Assembly: GCA_965199905.1 (NCBI GenBank)
Contig: OZ241366.1
Span: 1,116,001-1,180,000 of the forward strand
From: Ilyomonas sp965199905
GTDB lineage: Bacteria > Bacteroidota > Bacteroidia > Chitinophagales > Chitinophagaceae
Length of the DNA: 64,000 nt
Direction: 5' to 3'
The position numbers were made by a program, and so were the translations under genes. Each line of letters begins with the position of its first letter. The first letter of the stretch is position 1. The notes under the pieces were generated by a model that made no database searches, was not told the DNA's origin, and was given only the letters and a program-made list of their open reading frames with translations. This document shows positions 45,371 through 54,681 of this stretch, piece after piece.

Positions 45371-45487
45371 ACGCCCACCTGCACTGCTGAGGAGCAGTAA
45401 AACCATGTGCGGATAATAATCACGGTGCAGGAATTCTGCCTGATTGCTAACCTGTTCCCTATACCGAAGGGAACGGGGGCAACAGGT
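45371..45487 (+). promoter_or_regulatory. Structured leader of the transfer operon, possible attenuator
   Basis: The 174-base gap before traE holds several complementary segments: CCTGCAC (45378-45384) with GTGCAGG (45425-45431); ACTGCT (45383-45388) with AGCAGT (45393-45398); and CCTGTTCCCT (45451-45460) with AGGGAACGGG (45468-45477, one G-T). ACCTGTT (45450-45456) can instead pair with AACAGGT (45481-45487), which would break the previous stem. Alternative, mutually exclusive stems upstream of the main operon suggest RNA-level control. This is inferred from pairing only. Confidence 0.45.
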
Positions 45488-45539
45488 AATCGAATGTCTT
45501 ATTGAAAACAAAATAAAAGGAAGAATTGTGAGAAAGAAA

Positions 45540-45854
45540 ATGTGGTCAAAGAGAAAATTCTTAGGAACAGCAAATGCATTATTCCTGTTGATTTTATTGA
45601 GTAATGATTCGAATGCTCAGGATGGCAATGCTGGTATCAATCAGGCAACAAGCATGGTAAAAAGCTACTTCGCATCAGGTGCAAACCTGATGTATGCAGT
45701 GGGTGCAATCGTCGGATTGGTAGGTGCCGTAAAAGTCTATCAGAAGTGGAGTAACGGGCATCCTGACACGGGTTCTACAGCGGCAGCCTGGTTCGGTTCC
45801 TGTGTCTTTCTGGTTGTGGTAGCGACCGTTTTAAAATCATTCTTCGGTGTATAA
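45540..45854 (+). CDS. traE: Conjugal transfer protein TraE (DUF4134)
   Basis: 104 residues from the ATG at 45540 (the frame opens 32 codons earlier in the leader). A signal peptide ends near SNA-QDG; two membrane segments follow (MYAVGAIVGLVGAVKVYQKW and AAAWFGSCVFLVVVATVL). This is the DUF4134 family, the VirB2-like small membrane protein that begins the core transfer genes in Bacteroidota elements. It heads the run traE-F-G. Confidence 0.9.
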   Translation: MWSKRKFLGTANALFLLILLSNDSNAQDGNAGINQATSMVKSYFASGANLMYAVGAIVGLVGAVKVYQKWSNGHPDTGSTAAAWFGSCVFLVVVATVLKSFFGV

Positions 45855-45863
45855 GAAAACAAC

Positions 45864-46178
45864 ATGAGCAATACCATATACAGCATCAATAAAGGCATCA
45901 ATCGCCCGCTTGAATTCAGGGGACTCAAAGCACAATACATCGGCTATTTCGCCGGTGGATTGGTCATCGTTCTTGTGTTGTTCAGCGCAATGTATATAGC
46001 CGGTTTAAATCCTTATTTGGTTGTCGTGATAGGGCTCAGTTTAGGTGGCTTTGTTTTCTACTACGTGTATCGTCTGAACAGCAAATATGGACAGCATGGG
46101 TTGATGCGAAAAAGAGCCCGGCGAAAGATACCTGACATGCTAAAAAGTAAATCAAGAGGTTTTCTAATTGGAAAGTAA
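45864..46178 (+). CDS. traF: Conjugal transfer protein TraF (DUF4133)
   Basis: 104 residues with two membrane segments (about 31-52 and 57-76) and a basic C-terminus (KYGQHGLMRKRARRKIP). DUF4133, the VirB3-like partner of the traG ATPase. It starts 9 bases after traE, and its stop shares one base with the traG start. Confidence 0.9.
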   Translation: MSNTIYSINKGINRPLEFRGLKAQYIGYFAGGLVIVLVLFSAMYIAGLNPYLVVVIGLSLGGFVFYYVYRLNSKYGQHGLMRKRARRKIPDMLKSKSRGFLIGK

Positions 46179-48628
46179 TGGAAAAGTGGATGGACAAACA
46201 CACGCCAATTTCAACGGTTGAGCATAATTGTATTCTTTCTAAGAATGGTGATATCACGATTGTATTCAGAGTTGATTATCCTGAATGTCTCACCCGTTCA
46301 AATGAGGAATATGAGGCTTTAAATCAGGCAAGAATTAAAGCGATTCAATCTTTGCCCAATGACACCTTATTTGTTCAACAGGACTACTATAAAAATGGAG
46401 TAGTTGAAGAAAAAGTTGAGAGGAAAAGTTTTCTTTCAACTGCAAGTAACCGGTTTTTTAACGGGCGTAAATACCAGGTACATACATGTTATATCAGCAT
46501 CGTAAAAATGCCTGCGAACCGTCAGCAGGCCAATTCTGGTTTCAATAGTTTAATCCGGGGAACATTTGCGCCACAGCAAACCATTCAGAAAAGTGTATTG
46601 CAGGATTGGGAAAGTTCGGTTGGGCAATTTAAGCGTCTGATGAAAGAGGCAGGAATCCACTTGCATCGGCTTACTGATGATGAATTGATGAGCAGTGAAA
46701 AAACAGTTGGAATGATTGAACAGTATCTGTTCCAAACAGACAAAAACAAGCCTGTCATCAAGGACATCAGCTTTAACAGAAGTGTCCATATCGGAGATGA
46801 AATCTGTCAATTTTATACATTAGCAGATATAGACAGCTTCCCGGTTTATTGTTCTTCCCGCATTACTCATGAGTCATACACAACCGACAAAACAGTATTT
46901 CCTGTGGGCTATGCGGCTCCAATTGGTTTGCTGCTTCCTATTAACCATATCACAACCTCTTACATTTTTCTTGGCAATGCGGGCGAAAGCGGACGAAGGA
47001 ACGAACGCAAGGCAAAACGAACCTTATCTCTTGCCCGGTATTCACGAGAAAATGCGGTATCGAACGAAGGGATTAATCAATATCTGCATGAGCTTACCGC
47101 TAATCGCCGCAGACCCTGTTTTTTAAATGTTACTGTCATGACTATTGCAAATAGTCATGATGAAGCGAGGTCTCATACCGAAACGGTAAGGGCTGCTTTT
47201 GCACAGCTTGATGCAACTCCCAAGTATGAAACTGTTTGCGGTCCACAATTATTCTATGCCGGCATCCCTGGCAATTATGCCGACTTACCCAGAGACCATA
47301 TTATTGAAACCTTTGTTGATCAGGCTTCCTGTTTTGTAAACAGCGATACTTTGTATAAAAGCGATTTTCATTGTACCCTGCGTTTAGCCGAGCGGTTATA
47401 CGGTGTACCGGTTAATGTTGATTTGTTTGACAGACCGATGGAGCAGGGATTGATTACAAACCGTAACATGATTGTAGTAGGTGGTTCCGGTGGTGGTAAA
47501 TCTGTTTTCACCAATCACTTATCCCGCTCGTTATACGATAATGGCGCACATGCAGTGATTGTAGATATTGGTGGCAGTTACAAAGGATTATGTACGCTCG
47601 TCAATGGTTATTATTTCACGTATACCGAAACAAATCCTATTGAGTTCAACCCATTTTATATCGCTGCCGGCGAAGCACTAGACACCGAAAAGAAGGAAAG
47701 CCTAAAGGCATTATTGGTATCGCTTTGGAAAAAAGAAAACGAAAGCTTTAATCGTGCAGAATATGTAGCACTCTCGAATGCGCTACAAGGATATTATGAC
47801 TGGCTTTCCTTGCACAATGATGTGTTCCCATGCTTCAATACTTTCTATAATTACCTGAGCAATGTTTATGTTGATGTTCTAAGGGAACATAAAGTGAAGG
47901 ATAAAGATTTTGATATCGATAACTTCCTTTACGTATTGCGACCTTATTACAAAAGCGGAGAGTTCGACTATCTGCTAAATGCGAATCAAAACCTTGACCT
48001 TCTGCAACAGCGTTTCATCGTGTTTGAACTGGATAATATCAAAGACCATCCGATTCTCTTTCCGGTTGTGACTTTAATCATCATGGAACTTTTTATTTCA
48101 AAGATGCGGAAACTCAAAGGAATCCGTAAAGTGCTTGTGATAGAAGAAGCCTGGAAGGCAATTGCGAAGGCTGGCATGGCTGAGTTCATTAAGTACGTCT
48201 ATAAAACGGTGAGGAAGTTCAACGGGATAGCGATTGTAGTAACGCAGGAACTGGAAGACGTAATCAGCTCACCTGTTATCAAAGAAGCAATTATTAATAA
48301 TGCTGACATCAAGGTGCTCATGGACATGCGAAAATTCATGAACAAGTTTGATGGTTTGCAGGCAGCATTAGGATTATCTGAAAAAGGGAAAACCATTTTG
48401 TTATCTGTCAACCGGAATAATGAACCCGGGAAAAAATACCGGGAGGTATTTATTGACTTGGGTGGACAGGTAATGAAGGTATATCGCAACGAGCTGTCTC
48501 CTGAAGAGTATTATACGTACACTACCGAGGAAAGAGAGAAACTGAAAGTGATTGAGTACGCCGAAAGGTACGGCACCATGGAAAAGGGGATTCAAAGATT
48601 AGTCGCCGATTTGAAAACAGAACTTTAA
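46178..48628 (+). CDS. traG: TraG-family conjugation ATPase (VirB4-like)
   Basis: 816 residues, the usual length. Walker A is GGSGGGKSVF (about 435) and Walker B is KVLVIEEAWKAI (about 650). Features such as FYAGIPGNYADLP and NRNMIVVGGSGGGKS belong to the Bacteroidota TraG/VirB4 family. It powers assembly of the mating channel at the inner membrane. It overlaps traF by one base, so the two are probably coupled. Confidence 0.93.
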   Translation: MEKWMDKHTPISTVEHNCILSKNGDITIVFRVDYPECLTRSNEEYEALNQARIKAIQSLPNDTLFVQQDYYKNGVVEEKVERKSFLSTASNRFFNGRKYQVHTCYISIVKMPANRQQANSGFNSLIRGTFAPQQTIQKSVLQDWESSVGQFKRLMKEAGIHLHRLTDDELMSSEKTVGMIEQYLFQTDKNKPVIKDISFNRSVHIGDEICQFYTLADIDSFPVYCSSRITHESYTTDKTVFPVGYAAPIGLLLPINHITTSYIFLGNAGESGRRNERKAKRTLSLARYSRENAVSNEGINQYLHELTANRRRPCFLNVTVMTIANSHDEARSHTETVRAAFAQLDATPKYETVCGPQLFYAGIPGNYADLPRDHIIETFVDQASCFVNSDTLYKSDFHCTLRLAERLYGVPVNVDLFDRPMEQGLITNRNMIVVGGSGGGKSVFTNHLSRSLYDNGAHAVIVDIGGSYKGLCTLVNGYYFTYTETNPIEFNPFYIAAGEALDTEKKESLKALLVSLWKKENESFNRAEYVALSNALQGYYDWLSLHNDVFPCFNTFYNYLSNVYVDVLREHKVKDKDFDIDNFLYVLRPYYKSGEFDYLLNANQNLDLLQQRFIVFELDNIKDHPILFPVVTLIIMELFISKMRKLKGIRKVLVIEEAWKAIAKAGMAEFIKYVYKTVRKFNGIAIVVTQELEDVISSPVIKEAIINNADIKVLMDMRKFMNKFDGLQAALGLSEKGKTILLSVNRNNEPGKKYREVFIDLGGQVMKVYRNELSPEEYYTYTTEEREKLKVIEYAERYGTMEKGIQRLVADLKTEL

Positions 48629-48653
48629 AACTATTAATGCAAAAATTAAAATT

Positions 48654-49040
48654 ATGCGTCAATTCACTCTTATTGCAATCGTTAGCTGTTTGCTTTATAT
48701 AGCGTGTAATCACACTAGTGATAAAACGGCAGGTATTAAAGATTTCATTCCTGGTATTTATGTGAAAGAAATCAAGAACGAATATGCTATTGCCTGTGAT
48801 ACGCTTTTTATAAAGTGTACAAACGGTAACAATTTTTTGATTGTGAATCATACCGCTTTTCAACCGATTCGGAACAACAGACTATTACCCGTAAGGTATA
48901 CTGAAAGCAGTATGAAAGCGCTCTATGATGAGGCATCGCAAAATCTGAATGAACAAAGACTTGGTCGAACATTTTCGTTTGATCCTGTAAACAACAGGCT
49001 TTTTGCCGGCGCTCATCCTTATTATAAAATCAACAATTAA
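48654..49040 (+). CDS. Small lipoprotein in the transfer operon
   Basis: 128 residues with a lipoprotein signal (lipobox LYIAC, about residues 14-18). A compact domain follows with FIPGIYVKEIKNEYAIACDT and a C-terminal SFDPVNNRLFAGAHP. No family recognised. Its place between traG and traI, on the same strand with short gaps, suggests a part in the channel or in surface exclusion. Confidence 0.7.
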   Translation: MRQFTLIAIVSCLLYIACNHTSDKTAGIKDFIPGIYVKEIKNEYAIACDTLFIKCTNGNNFLIVNHTAFQPIRNNRLLPVRYTESSMKALYDEASQNLNEQRLGRTFSFDPVNNRLFAGAHPYYKINN

Positions 49041-49057
49041 ATTTCAAAACTTAGGTC

Positions 49058-49729
49058 ATGAATTCTGTTGTAAACACTTTATTAATACTGTGCTTCTCTT
49101 GTTTCCTTCCGTATCATACACAGGCTCAGATACCGATAGCTGATGTAATTAAAAATGGGGTAACCAAAGTTATCAAAGCCGTCGATTTAAAAGTTCAGCG
49201 TTTGCAGAACAAAACAATATGGCTTCAAAATACACAGAAGGTTGTTGAAAACACCATGAGCAAAGCGCACCTCGATGGCATTACTGATTGGGTGCAGAAG
49301 CAAAAGGATTTATACAGCGATTACTATAAAGGCTTGTCAGAGGTTAAGTCGGTAATTGTTTATTATCATCAGGTAAAAGACATTTCGGAAACGCAGGCAA
49401 AGCTGGTTGCTGACTATAAACATGCCTGGAATACAATTAAACAAGACTCTCATTTCACGCCAGATGAGTTAGCCTATATGTCTCAGGTTTATTCCGGGAT
49501 ATTAGATGAAACCGTCAACAATGTGGATGGCTTATTGGGTGTGGTCAATTCTTTCATGACGCAAATGTCGGATGCGAAACGCATTGAGATTATCAATAGC
49601 GTGGCAGATAAGGTTATCGAAAACTACAATAATCTCCATCAATTTAATAATCAAAATGCTTTACTCTCTTTACAAAGGGCGCACAGTATGAATGAAGCCA
49701 GAACCGTGAAAGCCATGTATGGTTTGTAA
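49058..49729 (+). CDS. traI: TraI-like secreted transfer protein
   Basis: 223 residues with a signal peptide (to about 24, TQAQIP). Helical throughout: VQRLQNKTIWLQNTQKVVEN, then FTPDELAYMSQVYSGILDET, MSDAKRIEIINSVADKV and FNNQNALLSLQRAHSMNE. This matches the periplasmic TraI-type protein of Bacteroidota elements (not the F-plasmid relaxase). The next two genes share its C-terminal plan. Confidence 0.78.
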   Translation: MNSVVNTLLILCFSCFLPYHTQAQIPIADVIKNGVTKVIKAVDLKVQRLQNKTIWLQNTQKVVENTMSKAHLDGITDWVQKQKDLYSDYYKGLSEVKSVIVYYHQVKDISETQAKLVADYKHAWNTIKQDSHFTPDELAYMSQVYSGILDETVNNVDGLLGVVNSFMTQMSDAKRIEIINSVADKVIENYNNLHQFNNQNALLSLQRAHSMNEARTVKAMYGL

Positions 49730-49780
49730 AAAGTAAAGACTATTGACAGGATATTTTTTGTGAAGAATAAAATGTGTGTT

Positions 49781-50419
49781 ATGAAAGGAATATGCTTGGT
49801 TGTTTTACTTATGATGTCGCTCACCCCTTTTGCTCAAACCTGGAACGAATGGTTTCGCCAAAAGAAGACACAGATTCAATACTTGACGCAGCAGGTTGCC
49901 GGCTTGCAGATATATGCAGAGCACCTCAACAAGGGCTATAAGATTGCGAAGTCTGGTTTGCAGACAGTCGGCGATCTGAAAAATGGAGAATTGGATTTGC
50001 ATCGAACATTTGTCAAATCACTCTCAAAAGTGAATCCTGTCATTGGAAAAGATTTTCGAATCGCTGCCATCATTGCTTTCCAAGTAAATATTTCTCAACA
50101 ATATCAAAAGTGTTTAAATAAAGCGGTTAATGGTGGAATGATAACGACCTCTGAATTCGGATATGTTCGTTCTGTATTTGCCAATTTATTAGATGGTTGC
50201 GGAAAGGAAATAGACGACTTGGTTGTAGTAATAACTAATGATCAGCTTCAATTATCTGATGATGAACGTTTGAAAAGACTTGAATCCATCTATCAAAGCA
50301 TGAAAGAGAAGTATCAGTTCACTGAGAGCTTTTGTAATGAGGTCAGTGAATTGTCTACTTCGAGGCAGAAGGCACAACAGGAAATTAATAACACAAAAAC
50401 ATTACTCAATCTTAAATAA
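49781..50419 (+). CDS. Helical secreted protein, TraI/TerB-like paralogue 1
   Basis: About 212 residues from the ATG at 49781, which fits the signal peptide MKGICLVVLLMMSLTPFAQ; a GTG at 49760 and an ATG at 49772 are upstream options. Motifs GLQIYAEHLNKGYKIAKSGL, GELDLHRTFVKSLSKV and LSDDERLKRLESIYQSMKEK repeat in the following gene. Its exact role is unknown; it is probably a periplasmic part of the transfer machine. Confidence 0.72.
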   Translation: MKGICLVVLLMMSLTPFAQTWNEWFRQKKTQIQYLTQQVAGLQIYAEHLNKGYKIAKSGLQTVGDLKNGELDLHRTFVKSLSKVNPVIGKDFRIAAIIAFQVNISQQYQKCLNKAVNGGMITTSEFGYVRSVFANLLDGCGKEIDDLVVVITNDQLQLSDDERLKRLESIYQSMKEKYQFTESFCNEVSELSTSRQKAQQEINNTKTLLNLK

Positions 50420-50425
50420 TCAGTC

Positions 50426-51058
50426 ATGAAACCATTTCTTTTTTTCGTTGCGCTATTGCTATCTGCTTGCAGTACGAAAACAAAGGCTCAGTCATACGAA
50501 GCACAGCAACTGCTTTTGGATTGGACAAAGCTTTCTCAGCTGAAAGGAATATTGAAGGACATGAAGCAGGGATACCAAGTCGTATCCAAAGGATATTCAA
50601 CTATCCGGGACATTTCTAAAGGCAGCTTCAATCTTCACGAAGCATTTCTGGACGGTCTTTGGCTGGTCAGCCCGACGGTTCGTAAATATTGGAAAATCCC
50701 GCATATTATTAGTAGCCAGTTGAAACTTGTAAAGGAATACAAATCCGCTTTCAACCGATGCCAGACCAGTAATCTCATGAATCCTGAAGAACTTGTTTAT
50801 CTCGGGGAAGTGTATGGCAACCTTTTTAATCAGTCTTTACAAGACTTAACTGATCTTACTTCCTTGCTTACTCCCAACAAAACACGAATGAGCGATGATG
50901 AGCGACTGAGCGGTATTGATAAAGTTTACGATAACATGCAGGATAAGCTTCAGTTCCTGCAAAGCTTTAATAATCGAAATTCCATCTTGCTTCTTCAAAG
51001 GACAAAAGCTCATAATGAAGCAGAGCAAATGAACACTCTTCTCGGCACAAACAAATAA
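50426..51058 (+). CDS. Helical secreted protein, TraI/TerB-like paralogue 2
   Basis: 210 residues with a lipoprotein-type signal (LLLSAC, about 10-15). LKDMKQGYQVVSKGYSTIRD, GSFNLHEAFLDGLWLVSP, LMNPEELVYLGEVYGNLFNQ and MSDDERLSGIDKVYDNMQDK match the gene before it and, at the C-terminal end, the TraI-like protein. It begins 6 bases after paralogue 1. Confidence 0.72.
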   Translation: MKPFLFFVALLLSACSTKTKAQSYEAQQLLLDWTKLSQLKGILKDMKQGYQVVSKGYSTIRDISKGSFNLHEAFLDGLWLVSPTVRKYWKIPHIISSQLKLVKEYKSAFNRCQTSNLMNPEELVYLGEVYGNLFNQSLQDLTDLTSLLTPNKTRMSDDERLSGIDKVYDNMQDKLQFLQSFNNRNSILLLQRTKAHNEAEQMNTLLGTNK

Positions 51059-51067
51059 TCAAAAGAC

Positions 51068-52327
51068 ATGAATCGTTATGTAAAAACTGCCCTTTGGGCG
51101 GTAACAGGAATCGTATTGCCCTTCTTTTCGAAAGCCCAGTCTGGTTCTGGGAATATGGCAAATGAGCTATACAGCCTGCATAGTGTGCTTGACCAGTTAT
51201 ACAATGACATGATACCACTCTGTTCTCAGCTCATTGGGGTTGGGCAGGGAATCGCCGGTTTTGCTGCACTATGGTATATCGCTTTCAGGGTGTGGCGGCA
51301 TCTGGCGAATGCAGAACCGATAGATTTCTATCCTTTGTTTCGCCCGTTCGTTATTGGCTTTGCCATCATGATTTTTCCTTCTGTCATTGCCATAATAAAT
51401 GGTGTGATGCAACCAACGGTTATAGCAACGGCGTCCATGGTTTCCAATTCAGATGAAGCTGTGGCTACTCTACTGAAACAAAAAGAAGAGGCGATAAAAA
51501 CAACCGATGTGTATCAGATATATGTTGGTGATGATGGTGAAGGGGACCGTGATAAATGGTATAAATACACGCATCCCGGTAAGGAGGTATCAGAAGAAGG
51601 AGCTTTTGAAGGCATCGGAGATGATATCAAGTTCGCGATGGCAAAGGCATCCTACAACTTCCGCAATTCCATTAAGCAATGGATGAGTGAGATTCTGCAG
51701 GTGCTTTTTGCCGCAGCATCCCTTTGCATCAATACCATCAGAACGTTCAACCTGATCATTCTTGCTATTCTCGGTCCACTAGTGTTTGGGATAAGTGTAT
51801 TTGATGGCTTTCACCACACACTCAGGCATTGGATCGCAAGGTATATCAATGTGTTTCTATGGCTTCCGGTTGCCAATATATTCGGAGGCATCATCGGGAA
51901 AATACAGGAGAACATGCTCAGGATAGATATACAACAGGTCGGGCAGGCAGGAGATACCTTTTTCAGCCCAGCAGATATGGGTTATCTAGTCTTCATGATT
52001 ATTGGAATCATCGGCTACTTCTCTGTTCCATCTATTGCTAACTATATCATGCATGTTGGCGGTGGTGAAGCTTTGGGAGGAAAGATGACAGCGATTACCA
52101 CGGGCGCTGCAGCAGCTACAGTTGCAGCTGGTTCATCCGCAGCGTCAAGTGGTATCAGTCAGATGGGTGCAGGTGCTGCCAATCTCTGGAATGCGCCGGG
52201 CAGCATTAAGGATGGTTACAACAGTGGTTCAGATGGCTCAGGAATGGGGCACCATGCCGGCAAAGCTTATGGTCAGGCAGACCATTATCTCAGAAACAAA
52301 TTATCAGGCGACAATAAAATCCACTAA
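51068..52327 (+). CDS. traJ: Conjugal transfer protein TraJ (VirB6-like)
   Basis: 419 residues with an N-terminal signal and about six membrane segments (for example GIAGFAALWYIAFRVWRHL, FVIGFAIMIFPSVIAIINGV, MGYLVFMIIGIIGYFSVPSI), ending in an Ala/Gly/Ser-rich tail. It has the layout of the Bacteroidota TraJ family, a polytopic inner-membrane channel part. Its TAA shares an A with the traK ATG. Confidence 0.9.
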   Translation: MNRYVKTALWAVTGIVLPFFSKAQSGSGNMANELYSLHSVLDQLYNDMIPLCSQLIGVGQGIAGFAALWYIAFRVWRHLANAEPIDFYPLFRPFVIGFAIMIFPSVIAIINGVMQPTVIATASMVSNSDEAVATLLKQKEEAIKTTDVYQIYVGDDGEGDRDKWYKYTHPGKEVSEEGAFEGIGDDIKFAMAKASYNFRNSIKQWMSEILQVLFAAASLCINTIRTFNLIILAILGPLVFGISVFDGFHHTLRHWIARYINVFLWLPVANIFGGIIGKIQENMLRIDIQQVGQAGDTFFSPADMGYLVFMIIGIIGYFSVPSIANYIMHVGGGEALGGKMTAITTGAAAATVAAGSSAASSGISQMGAGAANLWNAPGSIKDGYNSGSDGSGMGHHAGKAYGQADHYLRNKLSGDNKIH

Positions 52328-52953
52328 TGATGTTCAAGAAAATGAAAAATATCGAAACCGCTTTTCAACATATCCGGCTGTTTACGGCGGTAATTGTAGG
52401 AGGCTGTTTTATGCTGTGTGTTTTTGTATTGCTCAAAAGTTATCAACTCGCAGCTATTACACAGAACAAAGTATATGTGCTGGCGAATGGAAAAGCTCTG
52501 GAGGCGACATCTGCTGATAGAAAGGATAATATTCCTGTTGAAGCCAGGGACCATGTGAAAACATTTCACGAATACTTCTTCACACTCGATCCTGATGAGA
52601 AAGTGATACAGGGAAACATCAGCAAAGCCTTGTACCTGGCTGATGCAAGCGCAAAGCGCCAGTATGACGACCTGGAAGAGAAAAACTACTACACAAACAT
52701 CATTGCCGGTAACATAAGCCAGCAAATCAATATAGATAGTGTAGACGTAAATACGGCTTCCTATCCCTACTATTTCCGGTGTTTCGCAACAGAGAAAATC
52801 ATCAGGGCTACAAGCATCGTTGATCGTTCCCTCATTACTGAAGGCTATCTGCGTAATGTTTCGCGGAGTGATAATAATCCTCATGGGTTTTTAATTGAAG
52901 ATTGGACAACAATCGAAAACAAGGATATAAAAACAGAAACACGTCAGAACTAA
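52327..52953 (+). CDS. traK: Conjugal transfer protein TraK (VirB8-like)
   Basis: 208 residues with one membrane helix (about 20-41), then the TraK signature VYVLANGKALEATSADRKDN, RDHVKTFHEYFFTLDPDE and a conserved C-terminal SLITEGYLRNV. It is a bitopic scaffold of the mating channel. The start overlaps the traJ stop by one base. Confidence 0.93.
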   Translation: MMFKKMKNIETAFQHIRLFTAVIVGGCFMLCVFVLLKSYQLAAITQNKVYVLANGKALEATSADRKDNIPVEARDHVKTFHEYFFTLDPDEKVIQGNISKALYLADASAKRQYDDLEEKNYYTNIIAGNISQQINIDSVDVNTASYPYYFRCFATEKIIRATSIVDRSLITEGYLRNVSRSDNNPHGFLIEDWTTIENKDIKTETRQN

Positions 52954-52965
52954 CAAATCTATTTT

Positions 52966-53409
52966 ATGATATCAGTATTTAGAAGGAAACATAGAACAAA
53001 TTATCGTTTGTATGCTCTACAAAGTGTAAAAAATAAAATTGATTATAAGATGCACCTGCTGGCAGAATATTTATCAAAAAAATCAGAACGCCTATCGCCT
53101 AAAAAACTTGCGTTGCTGATCATTGCTTCCTGTGTGTTGATGGCAGCTTGCTTCAGCTATATCGCCATCACTTCGACACGGTATAAAAAAATTATAGAAG
53201 TACAGAGTATTCGTTCACCTGCCGTAAAGCAATCAACAGCCACAGATGGGGATGCACTTGTGCTGAAACGAATCACCCGGTTTCACAAGTATCTGGATAG
53301 CTTGAAAGAATACGATTTGAGTTACTATCAATCAATCGTGAATCAGCGTCCGCACCTTGTTGACAGCCTCATCCAGGCGGAACAATTTCTTCAATCAAAA
53401 AAATTTTAG
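52966..53409 (+). CDS. TraL-position membrane protein
   Basis: 147 residues with a basic N-terminus and one membrane helix (about 48-66, LALLIIASCVLMAACFSYIA); the rest is helical (ALVLKRITRFHKYLDSLKEY). It occupies the traL place between traK and traM and has the expected single-helix layout. An ATG at codon 29 (53050) is an alternative start. Partner contacts are inferred. Confidence 0.75.
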   Translation: MISVFRRKHRTNYRLYALQSVKNKIDYKMHLLAEYLSKKSERLSPKKLALLIIASCVLMAACFSYIAITSTRYKKIIEVQSIRSPAVKQSTATDGDALVLKRITRFHKYLDSLKEYDLSYYQSIVNQRPHLVDSLIQAEQFLQSKKF

Positions 53410-53411
53410 CC

Positions 53412-54659
53412 ATGAAACAGAATCACATTGAACTTACCAAAGAGCAAACAAAGAAGAGAGGTTTTCTCTTGCTGCTTCCTGCTTTTATTATCCCTTTCCT
53501 CACTTTGCTGTTATGGTCAGTTGGCATCTTGGGAAGTAATGCAGCGATCGCTTCCACAACAGGAGGATTGAATGCCCAACTGCCGGACGCAAAACTTAAA
53601 GAGAACAAAGCATGGAACAAGTTTTCATTTTATGAGCAGGCTGACAAAGACTCTCTTAAGTTCCAGGATGAACTCAAAAGCGATCCGTCTTTCCAAGCCC
53701 ATCGGGATAGCTCTGCCGGTGTTGGAGCGTTTTCGTACAATCCGCTACCTGAAGGTTATCAGGATCCAAATGAAATTCGCGTCAATCAAAAGCTTGCGCA
53801 GCTCAACGCCGCTTTGAACAATAACCCAAATGAAATTCAATACCAGAAGAATGATCAGACGAGTCATAATCAGATTGCGGCGATAAAAGCAGAAGATGTA
53901 AACCGGCTTGAACAGATATTGCAGGCTGTCAATCAGCCCGATTCTGAAAAGGATCCGGAAACCGAACAACTTAATGGAATGATGGATAAGATATTAGATA
54001 TTCAGCATCCTGACCGTGTGAAGGCAAAGCTCCAACAGGAATCCATCACTAATAAGAAAGCAGCCTATCCGGTATCAGTTCATTCTGTAGAAAGCTTTGT
54101 TTCTCTGCTGGGAAGTACAAAACAGAAAAACACACCCGTAAAAAGTAAAATTGCTTTCTACTCATTATCCAACGATACTGTTTCTACTGTAGAAGAAGAT
54201 AATACCTTTTCAGCAACTGTCTATGAAACGCAAGCCGTCACTGATGGTTCTCTGTTAAAACTGGTTGTCAAGGATGACCTTTATGTAAATGGAACTCTCA
54301 TACCTCAGGGGAATTTCGTGTACGCGCTGGTTTCCTTTGCCACACAGCGGTTAAAACTCGCAGTATCATCTATCCGGTATCAGAATAAAATTTTACCTGT
54401 TGAGCTGGTTGTTTATGATGGCGATGGACTTCCAGGCATTCACATCGCAAATATTCAAAGAAGCGATGTAGCCAAAGAATCCGGCAGCGAGGCAATCAGC
54501 AATCTCGATATGGCCTCCCTTGACCCATCTATCGGCATGCAGGCTGCTAGTGCAGGTATAGCAGCCACCAAAGCGCTGCTGAATAAAAAAGTAAAGACCA
54601 TAAAAGTTACCATTCCGGCAGGCTATAAAGTGTTTCTCAAAAGCAATATAGAAAATTGA
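53412..54659 (+). CDS. traM: Conjugative transposon protein TraM (VirB10-like)
   Basis: 415 residues with one membrane helix (about 15-36), a long flexible charged region (45-210) and a C-terminal beta domain holding the TraM features FSATVYETQAVTDGSLLKLV, GTLIPQGNFVYALVSFATQR and VYDGDGLPGIHI. It spans from the inner membrane to the outer-membrane complex. It follows the TraL-position gene by 2 bases. Confidence 0.92.
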   Translation: MKQNHIELTKEQTKKRGFLLLLPAFIIPFLTLLLWSVGILGSNAAIASTTGGLNAQLPDAKLKENKAWNKFSFYEQADKDSLKFQDELKSDPSFQAHRDSSAGVGAFSYNPLPEGYQDPNEIRVNQKLAQLNAALNNNPNEIQYQKNDQTSHNQIAAIKAEDVNRLEQILQAVNQPDSEKDPETEQLNGMMDKILDIQHPDRVKAKLQQESITNKKAAYPVSVHSVESFVSLLGSTKQKNTPVKSKIAFYSLSNDTVSTVEEDNTFSATVYETQAVTDGSLLKLVVKDDLYVNGTLIPQGNFVYALVSFATQRLKLAVSSIRYQNKILPVELVVYDGDGLPGIHIANIQRSDVAKESGSEAISNLDMASLDPSIGMQAASAGIAATKALLNKKVKTIKVTIPAGYKVFLKSNIEN

Positions 54660-54681
54660 ATCATAAATCAAGCGAACAATT

